From: Paracoccaceae bacterium
GTDB lineage: Bacteria > Pseudomonadota > Alphaproteobacteria > Rhodobacterales > Rhodobacteraceae
NCBI GenBank assembly: GCA_003545125.1
Contig: DQCI01000164.1
Location: 1,375 to 8,114 of the forward strand
DNA: 6,740 nt
Direction: 5' to 3'
Part shown: positions 4,817 to 6,740 of the stretch, piece after piece
How positions within the stretch are numbered: position 1 is the stretch's first letter
Layout: each line of letters opens with the position of its first letter
The notes under the pieces: generated by a model
Told to the model about the DNA's origin: nothing
What the model saw: only the letters and a program-made list of their open reading frames with translations
The model's database searches: none
Translations under genes and position numbers: made by a program

Positions 4817-4830
4817 CGCCGTCAGGCGGC
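4815..4830. terminator. Small perfect hairpin in the convergent gap
   Basis: GCCGCC (4815-4820) and GGCGGC (4825-4830) form a perfect 6-bp stem with the loop GTCA. It abuts the 15-bp palindrome, and CCGCCGGCGG (4840-4849) follows as another perfect palindrome. Part of the same structured zone; individual function unknown. Confidence 0.4.
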
Positions 4831-4848
4831 CCCCGCCCGCCGCCGGCG

Positions 4849-4867
4849 GTGCACCCGCAGGGTGCAC
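4849..4867 (-). terminator. Hairpin immediately after the minus-strand hypothetical gene
   Basis: GTGCACCC (4849-4856) and GGGTGCAC (4860-4867) form a perfect 8-bp stem with a three-base loop, directly touching the stop codon (4870-4868) of the minus-strand gene. Its position suggests transcript 3'-end formation or protection, though there is no T run. Confidence 0.5.
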
Positions 4868-5272
4868 TCAGTCCTTCGCCATCAGCCGATCGGCCTTCTT
4901 GCGCACAAGCACGGTGCGCAGATCGTGCATCGCCAGCAGGAGCGTGTCGGTCACCGCGTCGAGATCGGCGTCGGCGGCGCGGGTCTGGGCCCAATGGGCG
5001 GTGAGGTTCAGGTGATCGACGGTGCGCAGGATGTCGTCGATATCGCGCGCCGCCAGCAGCGCCTTGCGCTCGGCGATCCAGGTCTCGATCGCGGCCCGGT
5101 CCTGGTCCGAAAGCTCGCGTCCCCCGTGCGGTTTGACCTCGCCGTTGCGTATGTTGATGACCGCGATCTGGTCCATCTCGATGCGCCGGTGGCGGTTCTG
5201 GGTATCCACGCGGTAGGCGATGGCGCCGTTCTCGCGGACCCGGAAGTAATAGTCGGGGAGGGGAAGTGTCAT
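4868..5272 (-). CDS. Conserved protein of unknown function, 134 aa
   Basis: The start is taken at ATG 5272-5270, giving MTLPLPDYYFRVRENG; the frame is open further upstream but the extension is Arg/Pro-rich and looks non-coding. No good ribosome binding site precedes this ATG. The N-terminal third (about 8-50) looks beta-rich: YYFRVRENGAIAYRVDT, then IEMDQIAVINIRNGEVKPHG. The rest (about 55-132) is helical and charged, with DIDDILRTVDHLNLTAHWAQ and a strongly basic end (VLVRKKADRLMAKD). There is no signal peptide, membrane segment or cysteine. I recall similar uncharacterised proteins in Rhodobacteraceae beside the same aminotransferase, but know no function. It lies 97 bp downstream of the aminotransferase on the same strand and may be co-transcribed with it. 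Confidence 0.8.
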   Translation of the reverse strand: MTLPLPDYYFRVRENGAIAYRVDTQNRHRRIEMDQIAVINIRNGEVKPHGGRELSDQDRAAIETWIAERKALLAARDIDDILRTVDHLNLTAHWAQTRAADADLDAVTDTLLLAMHDLRTVLVRKKADRLMAKD

Positions 5273-5324
5273 TGGGTGTCTGCTCTCGGTTCGCAACCGC
5301 CGTGGCGCACGCGGCCTGCGTTCA

Positions 5325-5341
5325 GGGGGTAGTAGACCCCC
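5325..5341. repeat. Hairpin between aminotransferase and hypothetical gene
   Basis: GGGGGT (5325-5330) and ACCCCC (5336-5341) pair around the five-base loop AGTAG. It lies in the 97-bp gap and could partly end the aminotransferase transcript or be a processing site. There is no T tract on the minus strand. Confidence 0.4.
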
Positions 5342-5369
5342 CGGCGGGCGGCCCTGCAAGCCCGTGTCG

Positions 5370-6634
<1,265 letters not shown>

Positions 6635-6682
6635 GAGATATGCCAATCGGTGTTTCTGGGACCGGGCAAGAGGGAGACCCCG

Positions 6683-6740
6683 ATGAGCGATGATATGGGC
6701 GAAGCGATGGGCGAGGCCGGCCTCGAAACCGGCCTCGAAA
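6683..6740 (+). CDS. Start of an unidentified protein with repetitive N-terminus (3' end outside window)
   Basis: ATG 6683 is preceded by AGGGAG (6671-6676) at 6 nt, a good ribosome binding site, and the frame stays open to the window end. The 19 visible residues, MSDDMGEAMGEAGLETGLE, are built of four-residue units (MGEA twice, then GLET-like twice). In-frame ATGs at 6695 and 6707 are alternative starts but are worse placed. It is divergent from the aminotransferase. Too little is visible to name a family; the low-complexity start suggests a disordered N-terminal extension. Confidence 0.6.
   Translation, partial: MSDDMGEAMGEAGLETGLE
6717..6740 (+). repeat. Perfect 12-bp tandem duplication inside the last gene
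   Basis: CCGGCCTCGAAA is repeated exactly at 6717-6728 and 6729-6740, possibly continuing beyond the window. It follows a near-perfect 12-bp duplication, ATGGGCGAAGCG (6695-6706) and ATGGGCGAGGCC (6707-6718). Both keep the reading frame. Confidence 0.8.

Overview
The window is GC-rich DNA (roughly two-thirds G+C by eye) whose gene content points to an alphaproteobacterium, most likely a Rhodobacterales/Rhodobacteraceae member. Supporting signs are the nrdR-ribD pair, the style of the YjbQ, dodecin and aspartate aminotransferase proteins, frequent GGAGG ribosome binding sites, and a GC-rich GGGGGC-GCA-GCCCCC palindrome between genes. The genus is not decidable from this stretch.

Layout, left to right. 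Positions 1-81 are the tail of an unidentified gene. Two tandem plus-strand genes (217-837 and 962-1432) encode exported YbjN-like proteins. They align without gaps over 156 residues (79 identities by hand count) and share a C-X6-C pair. A strong intrinsic terminator follows at 1477-1506. Next, on the minus strand, is a decayed dienelactone hydrolase gene (1665-2097) with a nonsense codon, a large internal deletion and a frame change. Two unrelated arrays of three 16-bp tandem repeats lie on either side of it. Then yjbQ (plus, 2255-2671) converges on a dodecin gene (minus, 2699-2899), whose upstream region carries a perfect 10-bp inverted repeat.

nrdR (3128-3598) and ribD (3595-4749) form a plus-strand operon with overlapping stop and start codons. 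They end in a 120-bp zone packed with palindromes, where they converge on a conserved gene of unknown function (minus, 4868-5272). Upstream of that gene on the same strand is a class I aspartate/prephenate-type aminotransferase (minus, 5370-6572) with a recognisable promoter. A divergent gene with a repetitive N-terminus begins at 6683 and runs off the window.

Functionally this is mostly housekeeping: flavin synthesis (ribD) and flavin binding (dodecin), ribonucleotide reductase control (nrdR) and amino-acid transamination. I see no phage, transposon, CRISPR or defence system. The points most worth a second look are the exported YbjN pair with a CtrA-like box between them, the operator-like dyad at the dodecin promoter, the unusual number of short tandem duplications, and the broken hydrolase gene.
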